Of a stretch of DNA of 64,000 nt, positions 34,972 through 43,919 are shown piece after piece. Location of the stretch: NCBI GenBank assembly GCA_001465025.1, contig LNDO01000043.1, positions 1-64,000 of the forward strand, read 5' to 3'. Origin of the DNA: Pseudomonas sp. Ga0074129 (GTDB taxonomy: Bacteria > Pseudomonadota > Gammaproteobacteria > Pseudomonadales > Pseudomonadaceae). Position numbers and translations under genes: made by a program. Position 1 is the first letter of the stretch; each line of letters starts with the position of its first letter. A model generated the notes under the pieces. The model was not told the DNA's origin and made no database searches. It worked only from the letters and a program-made list of their open reading frames with translations.

Positions 34972-35315
34972 GTTCAGGCTCCTCGTGAGGGCGGGTTATC
35001 AGTGAGTACGAGGGCCATCATACGGATGGAAAATTGATGAAGAAGTGCATGCTCAGCATGGTAATCATCGACAAGATTGATAGTCCATAAAAGTCCTTAT
35101 TTATTAATTATTTACTGGTTTATTTGGGGGCTCTTTAAGCGGATTTACAGGGATTTATGCTGGGTCATAAATATCGAATAATTCGATTTATTAATGGTTT
35201 GCTCGCCTTGCGCGAGCATGTGTAAGCGCTTTGCTTGAAATATCGAACGGCTGATGCGTATTTTGTGCGCTTTGCCGCTCGTGGCGGCACCCCGCATACA
35301 TAAGGACAAAAGCAA
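34972..35315. other. AT-rich intergenic region upstream of the GS-like gene
   Basis: This 344-base stretch separates the divergent repeat-protein and glutamine-synthetase-like genes and is clearly richer in A and T than its surroundings from about 35030 to 35250. It holds the palindrome ATCGAAT-A-ATTCGAT (35173-35187). AAATATCGAA recurs at about 35170 and again near 35238, suggesting operator half-sites. A purine-rich AAGGACAAAAGC at 35301-35312 supplies the ribosome site for the gene at 35316. No RNA gene or small frame was supported. Confidence 0.5.
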
Positions 35316-36659
35316 ATGAGCACCCTCGACCGCACCGCCTTGGCTGAATTGCTGCGTGGTGTTGATGAAATCGAATGCGTGACGCCGGATCTCAACGGTG
35401 TGCCGCGTGGCAAGGTGATGACGGCCGAGGGCTTTTTAGAAGGGCGACGTTTGCAATTGGCGCGAGGGGTTTTGTTGCAATGCATCATGGGCGGCTATCC
35501 CGCGCCGCGTTTCTATGGCAGTGACGACGGTGATCTGGCGCTGAACGCTGAACCCACTCAAGTCCATCGGCTGCCCTGGAGTGATACGCCGAGGGCGTTC
35601 GTCATTTGTGATGCGGATGAACTGGATGGGCGTAGTTCGGGTTTATCGACCCGTGGTTTGCTTAAAAAAGTCATCGCACGCTACGCCCAGCATGGCTGGC
35701 AGCCGGTGGTGGCCACTGAACTGGAGTTTTTTGTGTTTGCCCGCAATGCTGATCCGCAGCAGCCGTTCCAGCCTCCGTTGGGCTTAGACGGTCGGCGTGA
35801 GGATGGCGCTTCTGCTTTCAGTGTGAGCTCTAATAATGGTTTGCGGCCGTTCTTCCAAGAGGTCTATCAGTGCATGGCGGCGCTGGGGTTGCCGCGCGAT
35901 ACCTTTATGCATGAGATGGGCGTCAGCCAGTTTGAGATCAACCTGCTGCACGGCGATCCGCTGCTGCTGGCTGATCAGACGTTTCTGTTCAAGCACCTGC
36001 TCAAAGAGGTCGCACTCAAGCATGGGCTGACGGTGGTGTGCATGGCCAAGCCACTGGCGCATACACCGGGCAGCTCCATGCATATCCATCAAAGTGTGGT
36101 CGAGCAGGGCAGTGGGCAGAACATCTTCAGCGCCGCCGACGGTCAGGCCACGCCAGCGTTCTATCACTTTATCGCCGGTCAGCAGGCGGCTATGGCTGAT
36201 TTCACCTTGCTGTTCGCGCCGCATGTGAACTCTTATCAGCGTCTTTGCCACCCATATGCCTCGCCCAATAACGCCTGCTGGTCTGAAGACAACCGCGCCG
36301 CTGGCATGCGTATCCCCGCCAGTGCGCCAGTGGCGCGCAGGGTGGAGAATCGCTTGCCGGGCGCGGATGCCAATCCTTATTTGGCGTTGGCGGCGAGTCT
36401 GGCGGCAGGCCTGCATGGCATTGAGCAGCAATTGCAGCCCAGCGCACCTATTCAGGGTGAGTTCGAAGTGCCGGACGAGTTAGCGCTGCCCTGCACTCTG
36501 CATGCCGCTATTGAACGGCTCAAGCGCAGTGATCTGGCGCTGGAACTGTTCGGCAAAGAGTTCATCGAAGGGTACATTGCCAGCAAGACGCTGGAACTCA
36601 CCAGCTTCTATGATGAAATTACCCCATGGGAGCGCCGTGTGCTGGCGGCCCACGCTTAA
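35316..36659 (+). CDS. Glutamine-synthetase-family ligase (gamma-glutamylpolyamine synthetase-like)
   Basis: A 447-residue member of the GS fold. The beta-grasp N-terminal domain starts DEIECVTPDLNGVPRGK. The catalytic domain shows ELEFFVF (metal-binding ExE, about 131-137), HEMGVSQFEINL, SSMHIHQSV (ammonia/ATP site), NSYQRL and RVENRLPGADANPYLALAA. Such proteins outside nitrogen assimilation often glutamylate polyamines or ethanolamine (PuuA/PauA type), and this is the most likely role, but the substrate is inference. It sits 53 bases ahead of an MFS carrier and two glycosyltransferases in the same direction. Confidence 0.85.
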   Translation: MSTLDRTALAELLRGVDEIECVTPDLNGVPRGKVMTAEGFLEGRRLQLARGVLLQCIMGGYPAPRFYGSDDGDLALNAEPTQVHRLPWSDTPRAFVICDADELDGRSSGLSTRGLLKKVIARYAQHGWQPVVATELEFFVFARNADPQQPFQPPLGLDGRREDGASAFSVSSNNGLRPFFQEVYQCMAALGLPRDTFMHEMGVSQFEINLLHGDPLLLADQTFLFKHLLKEVALKHGLTVVCMAKPLAHTPGSSMHIHQSVVEQGSGQNIFSAADGQATPAFYHFIAGQQAAMADFTLLFAPHVNSYQRLCHPYASPNNACWSEDNRAAGMRIPASAPVARRVENRLPGADANPYLALAASLAAGLHGIEQQLQPSAPIQGEFEVPDELALPCTLHAAIERLKRSDLALELFGKEFIEGYIASKTLELTSFYDEITPWERRVLAAHA

Positions 36660-36712
36660 ATCCAGGCTGCTAGCAAGTGTTCCGGCGTCCCTACTGAGTT
36701 TTCTACAACCCC

Positions 36713-38029
36713 ATGTCTGTGATCCTCAAGTCCTTTAGCTCGTTGTACTTCGCCACCCTGTTGATGCTACTCGGCTCAGGCCTGCTAAGTACCTATCTGG
36801 CCCTGCGCTTATCGGAAACAGCCGATGGCTTGTGGGTAGGTGCGCTGATGGCTGCCAACTACCTGGGGCTGGTGCTGGGTGGCAAGCTGGGGCACAGGCT
36901 GATTGCTCGCGTCGGGCACATCCGCGCTTACGTGGCCTGCGCGGGTGTCGTGACTGCAGCGGTGCTTGGCCATGGGCTGAGTGACTGGCTGCCCAGTTGG
37001 CTGTTGCTGCGCATGCTGGTCGGCGTGGGCATGATGTGTCAGTACATGGTGGTTGAGAGTTGGCTCAATGAGCAGGCGCAAACTGAGCAGCGTGGTCAGG
37101 TGTTTGCCGGCTACATGGGGGCTTCCTACCTGGGGTTGATCCTTGGCCAGTTGGTGCTGGTGGTGCATCCGACGCTCGGCCCGGAGTTATTGATGTTAGT
37201 GGCGCTGTGCTTTGCCCTGTGCCTGGTGCCAGTGGCGTTGACCCGCAAGTTGCACCCCGCGCCACTGCACCCCGCGCCGCTGGAGATGCGCTTTTTTATC
37301 GACCGTGTGCCGCTTTCGCTGACCACTATTGTGGTCGCGGGGCTGCTAATCGGTGCGTTCTACGGTTTGGCACCGCTCTATGGCACGCGCATTGGGCTGT
37401 CCACCGAGCAGGTGGGTTTGTTTATGGGCTGCTGCATCCTGGCCGGTTTATTGGTGCAGTGGCCGTTGGGCTGGCTTTCGGATCGGTATGACCGTGTGCG
37501 CTTGATTCGTGGCTGTGCGGCTCTGCTGGTGTTGGCCGCATTGCCTTTGGCGATTTTGCCGCAGGTCAGTTTGCCGTTGCTGTTTGCCGTCGGTTTTGTG
37601 GTTTGTGCTTTGCAATTCAGTCTTTATCCGCTGGCAGTGGCGTTGGCTAATGACCATGTTGAGGCCGATCGACGTGTATCGCTGACCGCCATGTTGTTAG
37701 TGACCTTTGGTGTTGGGGCTAGTATTGGGCCACTGCTGGCCGGTGTGCTGATGCGGTTTATCGGGGCCAACATGCTGTATGCCTTTGTCTGCGCATGTGC
37801 CTTGATTCTGGTATTTCGCGTGCGCCCTGAGCGTGTCACGCACTTGCATCAGGTTGATGATGCGCCGCTGCACCATATTCCAATGCCCGACAGCACTGCC
37901 AGCTCGCCACTGGCCGCCGCGCTTGACCCTCGTGTTGATGAGCAGATGGTGCACGAGCAGATGCACGACCAAGCGCCGCCTGCAAATGTGGGCGGTGAAA
38001 CTGCGCCGTCAGCGGATGTGCGTTCATGA
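36713..38029 (+). CDS. MFS transporter, YcaD-like
   Basis: A 438-residue inner-membrane carrier with about twelve transmembrane helices. GGKLGHRLIARVGH (loop 2-3) is a variant of the MFS signature and GWLSDRYDRVRLIRG (loop 8-9) is its second copy. The gene context and VVESWLNEQAQTEQRGQVFAGYM segment are those of the YcaD/UPF0226 group of permeases with unknown substrate. The last 55 residues are hydrophilic and histidine-rich (HLHQVDDAPLHHIPM), an unusual cytoplasmic tail that might bind metal. Its stop overlaps the start of the next gene by 4 bases (ATGA). Confidence 0.85.
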   Translation: MSVILKSFSSLYFATLLMLLGSGLLSTYLALRLSETADGLWVGALMAANYLGLVLGGKLGHRLIARVGHIRAYVACAGVVTAAVLGHGLSDWLPSWLLLRMLVGVGMMCQYMVVESWLNEQAQTEQRGQVFAGYMGASYLGLILGQLVLVVHPTLGPELLMLVALCFALCLVPVALTRKLHPAPLHPAPLEMRFFIDRVPLSLTTIVVAGLLIGAFYGLAPLYGTRIGLSTEQVGLFMGCCILAGLLVQWPLGWLSDRYDRVRLIRGCAALLVLAALPLAILPQVSLPLLFAVGFVVCALQFSLYPLAVALANDHVEADRRVSLTAMLLVTFGVGASIGPLLAGVLMRFIGANMLYAFVCACALILVFRVRPERVTHLHQVDDAPLHHIPMPDSTASSPLAAALDPRVDEQMVHEQMHDQAPPANVGGETAPSADVRS

Positions 38030-38718
38030 ACTCGTTGCTCAGTGTGGTGATTCCGGTGCGCAACGAGGCGCAATCCCTGCCGTTATTGCTGGGCGATCTA
38101 GCGGGCCTGCGCGCGGGTGGCGCTGAAGTGATTGTGGTCGATGGTGGCAGCAGCGATGCCACCTGCGAGCTGGCGCGCGCCAAGGCAGATCATGTGCTTG
38201 TCTGCGAGCCAGGGCGTGCGGTGCAGATGAATGCCGGTGCTGCATTGGCCCAGGGTGAGTACCTGTGGTTTGTTCACGCGGATACGCGGGTCAGCGTTGA
38301 GGCTCTTGCTGCGTTGCAAGATGCGCTGGCAGATCGACCGTTATGGGGACGTTTTGATGTACGTCTTTCTGGTGAGGGTGCCGCCTTCAAGCTGATCGGC
38401 AAGATGATCAGCCTGCGCTCGCGATTGACCGGTGTGGCTTCTGGTGATCAAGGTATTTTCGTCCGCCGTGAGCACTTCGACGCCATGGGTGGCTACGCGC
38501 CGATCGCTCTGATGGAGGACCTGTGCCTGTGTCGTCACTTGAAGCAGCAAGCCAGGCCGCGCTGCATAAGCGTCGCGCTATCAACCTCCAGCCGCCGTTG
38601 GCAGCAGAATGGAGTGTGGCGCACCGTGATATTGATGTGGTGCCTGCGCTTGGCCTACTACGCTGGGGTTAATCCCACCACGCTTGCGCGTCATTACCGA
38701 CGAGGGTCATTACTGTGA
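38026..38718 (+). CDS. Family-2 glycosyltransferase, TIGR04283 type
   Basis: A 230-residue GT-A-fold enzyme. It begins LLSVVIPVRNEAQSLPLLL, has VVDGGSSDAT (nucleotide-binding), GRAVQMNAGA, and the DxD motif in WFVHADTRV (about residue 86). GDQGIFVRREHFDAMGGY and ALMEDLCLCRHLK match the TIGR04283 group, often labelled arsenosugar biosynthesis glycosyltransferase. That label comes from a cyanobacterial pathway and no arsenic genes are nearby, so the true acceptor is unknown. Translationally coupled on both sides (ATGA upstream, GTGA downstream). Confidence 0.88.
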   Translation: MNSLLSVVIPVRNEAQSLPLLLGDLAGLRAGGAEVIVVDGGSSDATCELARAKADHVLVCEPGRAVQMNAGAALAQGEYLWFVHADTRVSVEALAALQDALADRPLWGRFDVRLSGEGAAFKLIGKMISLRSRLTGVASGDQGIFVRREHFDAMGGYAPIALMEDLCLCRHLKQQARPRCISVALSTSSRRWQQNGVWRTVILMWCLRLAYYAGVNPTTLARHYRRGSLL

Positions 38719-39332
38719 GTTTGAGTATTTCACTGCATCTGCTGGCGCGTGCGCCTGTCGCCGGACAGGTTAAAACTCGGCTTATACCGGCCTTAGGTGC
38801 GCAGGGTGCGTGTGATGTGCAACAGATGCTGCTTATGCGTGCATTGCAACTGCCAGCAACCGGGTTCAGTGAGCGTTTTTTGTGGTTGGACGGTTTGCCC
38901 GCTGCTCAATTACAGGCCTCGGCTGAGGCACTAGGCTGGACGCTGGTTGAGCAGCCCGCTGGCGATCTCGGTGAGCGGATGCGTCTTATCGCCACCTTGG
39001 GCTTGGCTGAAAGCGATGGCGTGGTGTTGATCGGCAATGACTGCCCTGCTATCGATTCTGGCTATTTGCAGGCGGCGTGTGCCGCGCTGGACGACCACTC
39101 TGTGGTGATTGGTCCAGCCGAGGACGGCGGTTATGTGTTGCTGGGCTTGCGCAAGAAGGAGGTTAACCTTTTCGCTGATATGCCTTGGGGCACTGATCAG
39201 GTGTTAGCGTTGACCTTGCAGCGCTTGAGTCAGCAAGGCTGTAAACCCGAATTGCTGCCTACTTTATGGGACGTTGACCGCCCGGAAGACCTCGGGCGGC
39301 TAGCAGCGTTGGGGATTCAGATAGACGCTTAA
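38715..39332 (+). CDS. DUF2064/TIGR04282-type nucleotidyl/glycosyl transferase
   Basis: A 205-residue protein with a CofC/MobA-like nucleotide-diphospho-sugar transferase fold. Marks are ARAPVAGQVKTRLIPALG (about residues 11-28), QPAGDLGERM, VVLIGNDCPAID (about 113-124) and GPAEDGGYVLLGLRK (about 138-152). It is the standard partner of TIGR04283 glycosyltransferases. Start at GTG 38715, which overlaps the stop of the previous gene. The pair with its MFS carrier may attach or move a sugar or polyamine-like product, but this is inference. Confidence 0.88.
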   Translation: MSLSISLHLLARAPVAGQVKTRLIPALGAQGACDVQQMLLMRALQLPATGFSERFLWLDGLPAAQLQASAEALGWTLVEQPAGDLGERMRLIATLGLAESDGVVLIGNDCPAIDSGYLQAACAALDDHSVVIGPAEDGGYVLLGLRKKEVNLFADMPWGTDQVLALTLQRLSQQGCKPELLPTLWDVDRPEDLGRLAALGIQIDA

Positions 39333-39351
39333 CGCTCTTGCTTAACCGGCA

Positions 39352-40101
39352 TCAGAAGAAACCATCGCCCTCAATGCGTCGTGCTTCGCGTTGCAGTTGG
39401 TAGACGAAACGTTCAACCAGTCTCTGTTCTTGTCCATTAATCCGGTGGAAGCGAGCGCCCACGAACGTAGTGGACAATTTTTCATCGAAAACCACGTGGC
39501 GAGCTTCAATCGCTGTGGTCATTGGGCCGAAGGGGAGCCTGACAGTCAGTCGCTCGTAAACTTGGCCCGCTTGTAGGGCATTACTCAAATTGCCGGGAAA
39601 GCGCAGCTTGCAACCTGTCGCAGAAATATCCAACAACTGACCCGGCAGCACGGTGCGAAGTTTATCTCCGGCCAGTTCAATTTTGATCAGCTCTGCTTGC
39701 TTGAGCGGGGCGCGGAAGGCGTTGCGGCGCTGGTGGTAGGTTATTTCGCTGGGCAACGTACCCAGGTAACAACGAGCCCCCTCAAGTTCGCTGATGCGCA
39801 TGCTTTGCTCGCATGTCCAAGCTACGCGAACGCCTTCATGAAAAGCCTCAACGTGAAACGTCTCCCCGTTCATCAAAAAACGTTCACCGTCATTGGGCAC
39901 TAGCTCATCAAGCATGAGCCTGTTCTTGTCACGATCAACCTCAACCACATAGCTCTGAAAGCGCTGGCTGCGTTCGGCAAAGGTAATAATCAGTGGGTCA
40001 TGGTTTTGTTGTAATTGACGCAAGTTGGCCACAACTTCCACGGGCGTTTTCAGCACCTTGGGCGGCTGTGGTCCCTCTTCCTGATTAAAAAGGCTGGACA
40101 C
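39352..40101 (-). CDS. ycgR: Flagellar brake protein YcgR (PilZ, c-di-GMP receptor)
   Basis: A protein of about 249 residues with the two-domain YcgR design. An N-terminal YcgR/PilZN domain comes first ([18 protein letters not shown] to YLGTLPSE). The C-terminal PilZ domain follows, with the c-di-GMP-binding RRNAFR (RxxxR) and DISATGCKL (D/NxSxxG) motifs. When bound to c-di-GMP such proteins slow flagellar rotation. Position after flgM-flgN agrees with a flagellar role. The start is uncertain: GTG 40101 gives a family-like N-terminus ([16 protein letters not shown]), while ATG 40140 would add 13 residues. Confidence 0.88.
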   Translation of the reverse strand: MSSLFNQEEGPQPPKVLKTPVEVVANLRQLQQNHDPLIITFAERSQRFQSYVVEVDRDKNRLMLDELVPNDGERFLMNGETFHVEAFHEGVRVAWTCEQSMRISELEGARCYLGTLPSEITYHQRRNAFRAPLKQAELIKIELAGDKLRTVLPGQLLDISATGCKLRFPGNLSNALQAGQVYERLTVRLPFGPMTTAIEARHVVFDEKLSTTFVGARFHRINGQEQRLVERFVYQLQREARRIEGDGFF

Positions 40102-40179
40102 GGTCCGTTCGACTCCGAGCAAATTCTTTGGCACTAGCATACTGGCTAGATGACAGTATGTCCTTGTGCCTTATGAGGT

Positions 40180-40647
40180 TCAGGCTTGGCTGAGTGGGCG
40201 CTGCTGGCCGATTCTAGCGGCGCCTCCGCGGCTGTCATAGAGACTTGGGGTATCGTTGCCGCGCAGGATGCCAATCATACTGCGGGTCGAGGCCTGACTG
40301 GAGCGAATCAGGCGACCATTGCGCAGGTTGGCTGCTTGGCAACTTTCAAGCAGGCTGTTGAGTTGATCGCCTTGCTCGACCAAGTGCTGGCCTTGGCTAA
40401 AACCTTGTGCCAGCACATGCAGACCGGCACGGTCGGGTGTGCAGTTTAGCGATATCAGTAGTTGGCTGCGTTCTTTGCCGTGCTGATCTAAAAGGGCGAG
40501 CAGAGGTATCTTTTTGTTGAGGATATCTTGCAGCAGGTGCAGGTCACGATCACCAAGCGCTTGAAACTCGCTGTCTATCAGCTCAAGCAGCTGTGTGGCT
40601 GTGCTGATGTCATCGGTAAACAGTTCAAGTAGCTTGTTCTCGGACAT
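40180..40647 (-). CDS. flgN: Flagellar export chaperone FlgN
   Basis: A 155-residue helical protein of the FlgN family, which escorts the hook-filament junction proteins FlgK and FlgL to the flagellar export gate. The helix LFTDDISTATQLLELIDSEF near the N-terminus and SRSQLLISL-like segment around 60-70 (ERSQLLISLNCTPDRAGL) fit. The C-terminal part has ANLRNGRLIRSSQASTRSM. Start at ATG 40647 (MSENKLLELF). It lies 78 bases after flgM in one operon running flgM-flgN-ycgR. Confidence 0.9.
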   Translation of the reverse strand: MSENKLLELFTDDISTATQLLELIDSEFQALGDRDLHLLQDILNKKIPLLALLDQHGKERSQLLISLNCTPDRAGLHVLAQGFSQGQHLVEQGDQLNSLLESCQAANLRNGRLIRSSQASTRSMIGILRGNDTPSLYDSRGGAARIGQQRPLSQA

Positions 40648-40725
40648 GGTGAACTCTTCTGGGATATGCGTTGTTGTGTTGCGCAAAAACCTGCGCCGCT
40701 GCAATCCCCGGTCAAGCCTTGAGAA

Positions 40726-41073
40726 CTAGCGCTGTGATTCGAGATTGAGCAGTTTGCCAGCTACGCGCATGCTGTCCACTTGGTAGCTGCCGTCTTCAAT
40801 GGCTTGCTTGAGTTGAGCGACCCGCTCTTTATCAACAGCCGGCAGATCGCGCAGTTTTTCGCTGACTTTTTGCAACTGTTGGGCGTCTTTGCTCAGTTGA
40901 ACAGATTCGCCACTTTTACCCGCCTGCTGCGCTTGTGCAGCAGGGCTGGGAGTCGCAGGAGCCGTTTGTTTATTGCTGATGGCTTCGTTCTGGCCACCTG
41001 CCTGAGCACTGCCAGCACGCCCTGAATTTGCAGGGGTGGCGGCATTGTTAAGCCGGTTAATGTCGATGACCAT
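40726..41073 (-). CDS. flgM: Anti-sigma-28 factor FlgM
   Basis: A 115-residue protein with the FlgM pattern. It starts [10 protein letters not shown], has a disordered Ala/Gln/Ser-rich middle, and ends in the sigma-binding half: [39 protein letters not shown] and [11 protein letters not shown]. FlgM holds FliA (sigma-28) inactive until it is exported through the finished hook-basal body. The middle region is slightly longer than in P. aeruginosa. A sigma-28 promoter lies 38-64 bases upstream, giving the usual feedback on its own synthesis. Confidence 0.93.
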   Translation of the reverse strand: MVIDINRLNNAATPANSGRAGSAQAGGQNEAISNKQTAPATPSPAAQAQQAGKSGESVQLSKDAQQLQKVSEKLRDLPAVDKERVAQLKQAIEDGSYQVDSMRVAGKLLNLESQR

Positions 41074-41110
41074 GGCGCAAAACCTCTAACAGTGTTGGAT
41101 GCTTGCCTAG

Positions 41111-41137
41111 TTTTCGGCTTGTGCGATAAAAACTTTA
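41111..41137 (-). promoter_or_regulatory. Sigma-28 (FliA) promoter of flgM-flgN
   Basis: On the minus strand TAAAGTTT (41137-41130), 11 bases, then GCCGAAAA (41118-41111). The FliA consensus is TAAAGTTT-N11-GCCGATAA, so the match is 8/8 and 7/8 with exact spacing. It lies between flgA and flgM and faces flgM. Confidence 0.9.
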
Positions 41138-41226
41138 GAGCAAAAACGAAATCTCATAAGTACTTAGATGCAGTGTGAAGCAGTCGTCAGTCTGTTGACA
41201 GTCTAAACCTTAATCAAAAAGCGTGC

Positions 41227-41985
41227 CTACATTGCAACTTCTACCTGCCCAGGCCCCACGACTCTCGCTCTTATCACGCGGTTCGAGCGTTGGTTGCGAA
41301 CGCTGATCTGCTTGCCGATAACACCGTCAGACAGCGCCTCACCGGGCATTCGCACGCTAACCGTACCGCTGCGTGCGGTTATAACCACCTGATCGCCCTT
41401 GCGAATTGCTTCGGCAGGCTGCACATGGACGGGCGCAAGAACTTGGTCCGGTTGCAGTGGTCGCGTCAATTTTTTGCCGATGGCCTGGTTGAGGTCGCTC
41501 AAATAGCCCTGATTGAGTAAGCCTACATCCCGTTCTGCCAAAATTACATCCATATCCGATACGACGTTGTCACGCTTGAGTGGCCGGCTGGCGATTACCA
41601 CATCTCTATATAGACGAACCTGGGCGGGAACAAAGACTGTCCAAGGTGTTGAGCCATTGCAGCGCACGCGCAGAGTGACGCGTCCGATGGGTTCTGCTGG
41701 GCTTTCCAGTGTGGTGAGCAAGGGCTCCGAGCAGAGCGGCAGGCGCAGGCGTGGGTCTAATCGGTTGATTTGCACCTCATGCCGGCCGCTTATATTGCTA
41801 CGCTGCAAATAATCGCTCACCGCTTGCTCAAGAAAAGCTTCGCCTGCGCCGATAAGTTCTTCGGAACGAGTCACGGCCGCCGTCGCCACGCAGCTATAGC
41901 CGAGTGCCAGCAAAGCAGGTAAAACTGCCAGCAAGCAAATGCATTTTGTATATGGGCGTCGATTTGTTGTCGTTTCAGTTTTCAT
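41227..41985 (-). CDS. flgA: Flagellar P-ring assembly chaperone FlgA
   Basis: A 252-residue exported protein (signal peptide near residues 14-36, ending VATAA) of the FlgA family, which helps build the periplasmic P ring of the flagellar basal body. The C-terminal SAF domain is visible from about 115: VPAQVRLYRDVVIASRPLKRDNVVS (split here), LTRPLQPDQVLAPVHVQ and VVITARSGTVSVRMPGEALSDGVIG. It is divergent from cheV, 73 bases apart, and upstream of flgM on the same strand. Confidence 0.92.
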   Translation of the reverse strand: MKTETTTNRRPYTKCICLLAVLPALLALGYSCVATAAVTRSEELIGAGEAFLEQAVSDYLQRSNISGRHEVQINRLDPRLRLPLCSEPLLTTLESPAEPIGRVTLRVRCNGSTPWTVFVPAQVRLYRDVVIASRPLKRDNVVSDMDVILAERDVGLLNQGYLSDLNQAIGKKLTRPLQPDQVLAPVHVQPAEAIRKGDQVVITARSGTVSVRMPGEALSDGVIGKQISVRNQRSNRVIRARVVGPGQVEVAM

Positions 41986-42058
41986 ATGAGTCAGATAGCA
42001 AGGCGCGTGCCGCCTGCTAAGCTGACGATAATCTGTTACTCAAATAAGGAGTTTGGGT

Positions 42059-42991
42059 ATGGCCGGTGTGATGGATTCGGTTAACCAACGAACTCAGTTG
42101 GTTGGGCAGAATCGTTTAGAGTTGCTGCTGTTTCGTCTGAACAGCAAGCAGTTGTACGGCATCAACGTCTTCAAGGTGAAGGAGGTGCTGCAGTGCCCGA
42201 AACTCACCATCATGCCCAAGTCCAGCCCTGTCGTGCGCGGTGTGGCCAACATTCGCGGCGGTACAATTCCGATTCTCGATCTGTCGATGGCGACGGGGAA
42301 TACGCCGCTCGCCAACATTGAAAACAGTTTTGTGATCATCACGGAATACAACACCAAGGTTCAGGGTTTCCTGGTGCATTCGGTTGAACGCATTGTGAAC
42401 ATGAACTGGGAGTCGATTCATCCGCCACCCAAGGGCACCGGTCGTGACCATTATCTGACGGCCGTAACCCATCTTGATGACCGGATGGTTGAAATCATTG
42501 ATGTCGAGAAAATCCTCGCTGAAGTGGCGCCAACGTCGGAGGTGATTTCCGATGGTGTGTTGGATGCCAAAACTCAGGCGCGTGCAGTCACCATGCGCGT
42601 ATTGACCTGCGACGACTCTTCTGTAGCGCGCAAGCAAGTGACACGCTGTCTGGAGACAGTTGGCGTAGAAGTGGTGGCGCTAAATGACGGTCGTCAGGCT
42701 CTGGATTATCTAAAAGCCATGGTCGATGAAGGGAAGAAGCCTGAGGAAGAGTTCCTCATGTTGATCTCCGACATTGAAATGCCTGAAATGGATGGATACA
42801 CCCTCACTGCTGAGATTCGTGCCGATCCACGCATGCAAAAGTTACACATCATCCTGCATACTTCACTTTATGGGGTGTTTAACCAGGCCATGGTTAAGAA
42901 AGTGGGTGCCGATGATTTTCTTGCCAAATTCCGCCCGGATGATCTGGCCGCACGTGTAGCGGCTCGCATCAACATCGCGGCAGGGGACTGA
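42059..42991 (+). CDS. cheV: Chemotaxis coupling protein CheV
   Basis: A 310-residue protein with an N-terminal CheW-like domain (about 15-160: LLFRLNSKQLYGINVFKVKE, VRGVANIRGGTIPILDL) fused to a C-terminal receiver domain (about 180-305). The likely phosphorylation site is D238 in LISDIEMPEMDG, with T/S and K (FLAKFRPDD) of the receiver also present. CheV couples chemoreceptors to CheA and can be phosphorylated for adaptation. AAGGAG lies 7 bases before ATG 42059, which beats the TTG at 42053. cheR follows 44 bases later. Confidence 0.95.
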   Translation: MAGVMDSVNQRTQLVGQNRLELLLFRLNSKQLYGINVFKVKEVLQCPKLTIMPKSSPVVRGVANIRGGTIPILDLSMATGNTPLANIENSFVIITEYNTKVQGFLVHSVERIVNMNWESIHPPPKGTGRDHYLTAVTHLDDRMVEIIDVEKILAEVAPTSEVISDGVLDAKTQARAVTMRVLTCDDSSVARKQVTRCLETVGVEVVALNDGRQALDYLKAMVDEGKKPEEEFLMLISDIEMPEMDGYTLTAEIRADPRMQKLHIILHTSLYGVFNQAMVKKVGADDFLAKFRPDDLAARVAARINIAAGD

Positions 42992-43035
42992 GGGTCAGAC
43001 CCTCAGTTAAATATATGTTTGTCGAGGCTTCGCGA

Positions 43036-43863
43036 GTGTCTACAGGTAATTTGGATTTCGAGCAGTTCCGGACATTTCTGGAAAAAGCCTGTGGCATCCT
43101 GCTGGGCACTAATAAGCAGTATCTGGTGTCCAGTCGGTTGAATAAGCTGATGGAGCAAAACGGCATCAAAACCCTGGGTGAGTTGGTGCAGCGCATGCAA
43201 AGCCAGCCTCGCAGCGGTTTGCGTGAGCAAGTCGTTGATGCCATGACCACCAACGAAACGCTTTGGTTTCGTGATACCTATCCGTTTGAAGTGCTTAAAA
43301 GCCGAGTGTTGCCAGAGCTGATTAAGGCTAATCCCGGTCAGCGGTTGCGCATTTGGTCGGCGGCTTGCTCATCGGGGCAGGAGCCTTATTCGCTGTCGAT
43401 GACCATTGATGAGTTTGAGAAAACCAATCTGGGCCAACTCAAAGGCGGCGTTCAGATTGTGGCCACGGACTTGTCGCCTTCGATGTTGATCAATTGTAAG
43501 TCCGGCGAATACGACAGTTTGGCCATGGGCCGCGGGTTGTCGCAGGAGCGTTTGCAGCGCTACTTTGATCCGAAAGGACCAGGGCGTTGGGTGGTGAAAC
43601 CGGCGATCCGCAGTCGCATCGAATTTCGCGCGCTTAACTTGCTGGACAGCTATGCCAGCCTTGGTAAGTTTGATGTGGTGTTCTGCCGAAATGTGCTGAT
43701 TTACTTCTCGGCAGAAGTGAAGAAGGACATCCTCACGCGCATTCACGCCATGCTCAAACCTGGCGGTTATTTGTTCCTCGGCGCCTCTGAAGCGCTCAAT
43801 GGATTGCCTAATCATTATCAGATGGTGCAATGCAGCCCTGGGATTATCTACAAGGCGAAGTGA
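43036..43863 (+). CDS. cheR: Chemotaxis protein methyltransferase CheR
   Basis: A 275-residue CheR: N-terminal helical domain (FEQFRTFLEKACGILLGTNK) and C-terminal SAM-dependent methyltransferase (about 90-275) with RIWSAACSSGQEPYSLSM, ATDLSPSML, and FDVVFCRNVLIYF. It methylates glutamates of chemoreceptors. I prefer GTG 43036, with GAGG 8 bases upstream, over ATG 43015, which has no ribosome site; the shorter form also matches the usual length (about 274). It completes the cheV-cheR unit. Confidence 0.93.
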   Translation: MSTGNLDFEQFRTFLEKACGILLGTNKQYLVSSRLNKLMEQNGIKTLGELVQRMQSQPRSGLREQVVDAMTTNETLWFRDTYPFEVLKSRVLPELIKANPGQRLRIWSAACSSGQEPYSLSMTIDEFEKTNLGQLKGGVQIVATDLSPSMLINCKSGEYDSLAMGRGLSQERLQRYFDPKGPGRWVVKPAIRSRIEFRALNLLDSYASLGKFDVVFCRNVLIYFSAEVKKDILTRIHAMLKPGGYLFLGASEALNGLPNHYQMVQCSPGIIYKAK

Positions 43864-43919
43864 ACCTTGAGGGACAACATAAGCGGGAGGCTCGTTAAAC
43901 GCTGGCGCAGTTGATACAC

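Noticed and set aside
34469..35005. A 178-codon Ser/Arg-rich repeat frame and a second one at 34555 opposite the tandem-repeat gene
   Set aside because: The 81-bp period keeps all six frames open, so these frames are by-products. The minus-strand frame has the signal peptide and the terminator.
38026..39332. Arsenic-related pathway suggested by the TIGR04283/TIGR04282 names
   Set aside because: No arsenite methyltransferase, ArsR, ArsB or radical-SAM gene is nearby, so the family label is not evidence for arsenosugar synthesis.
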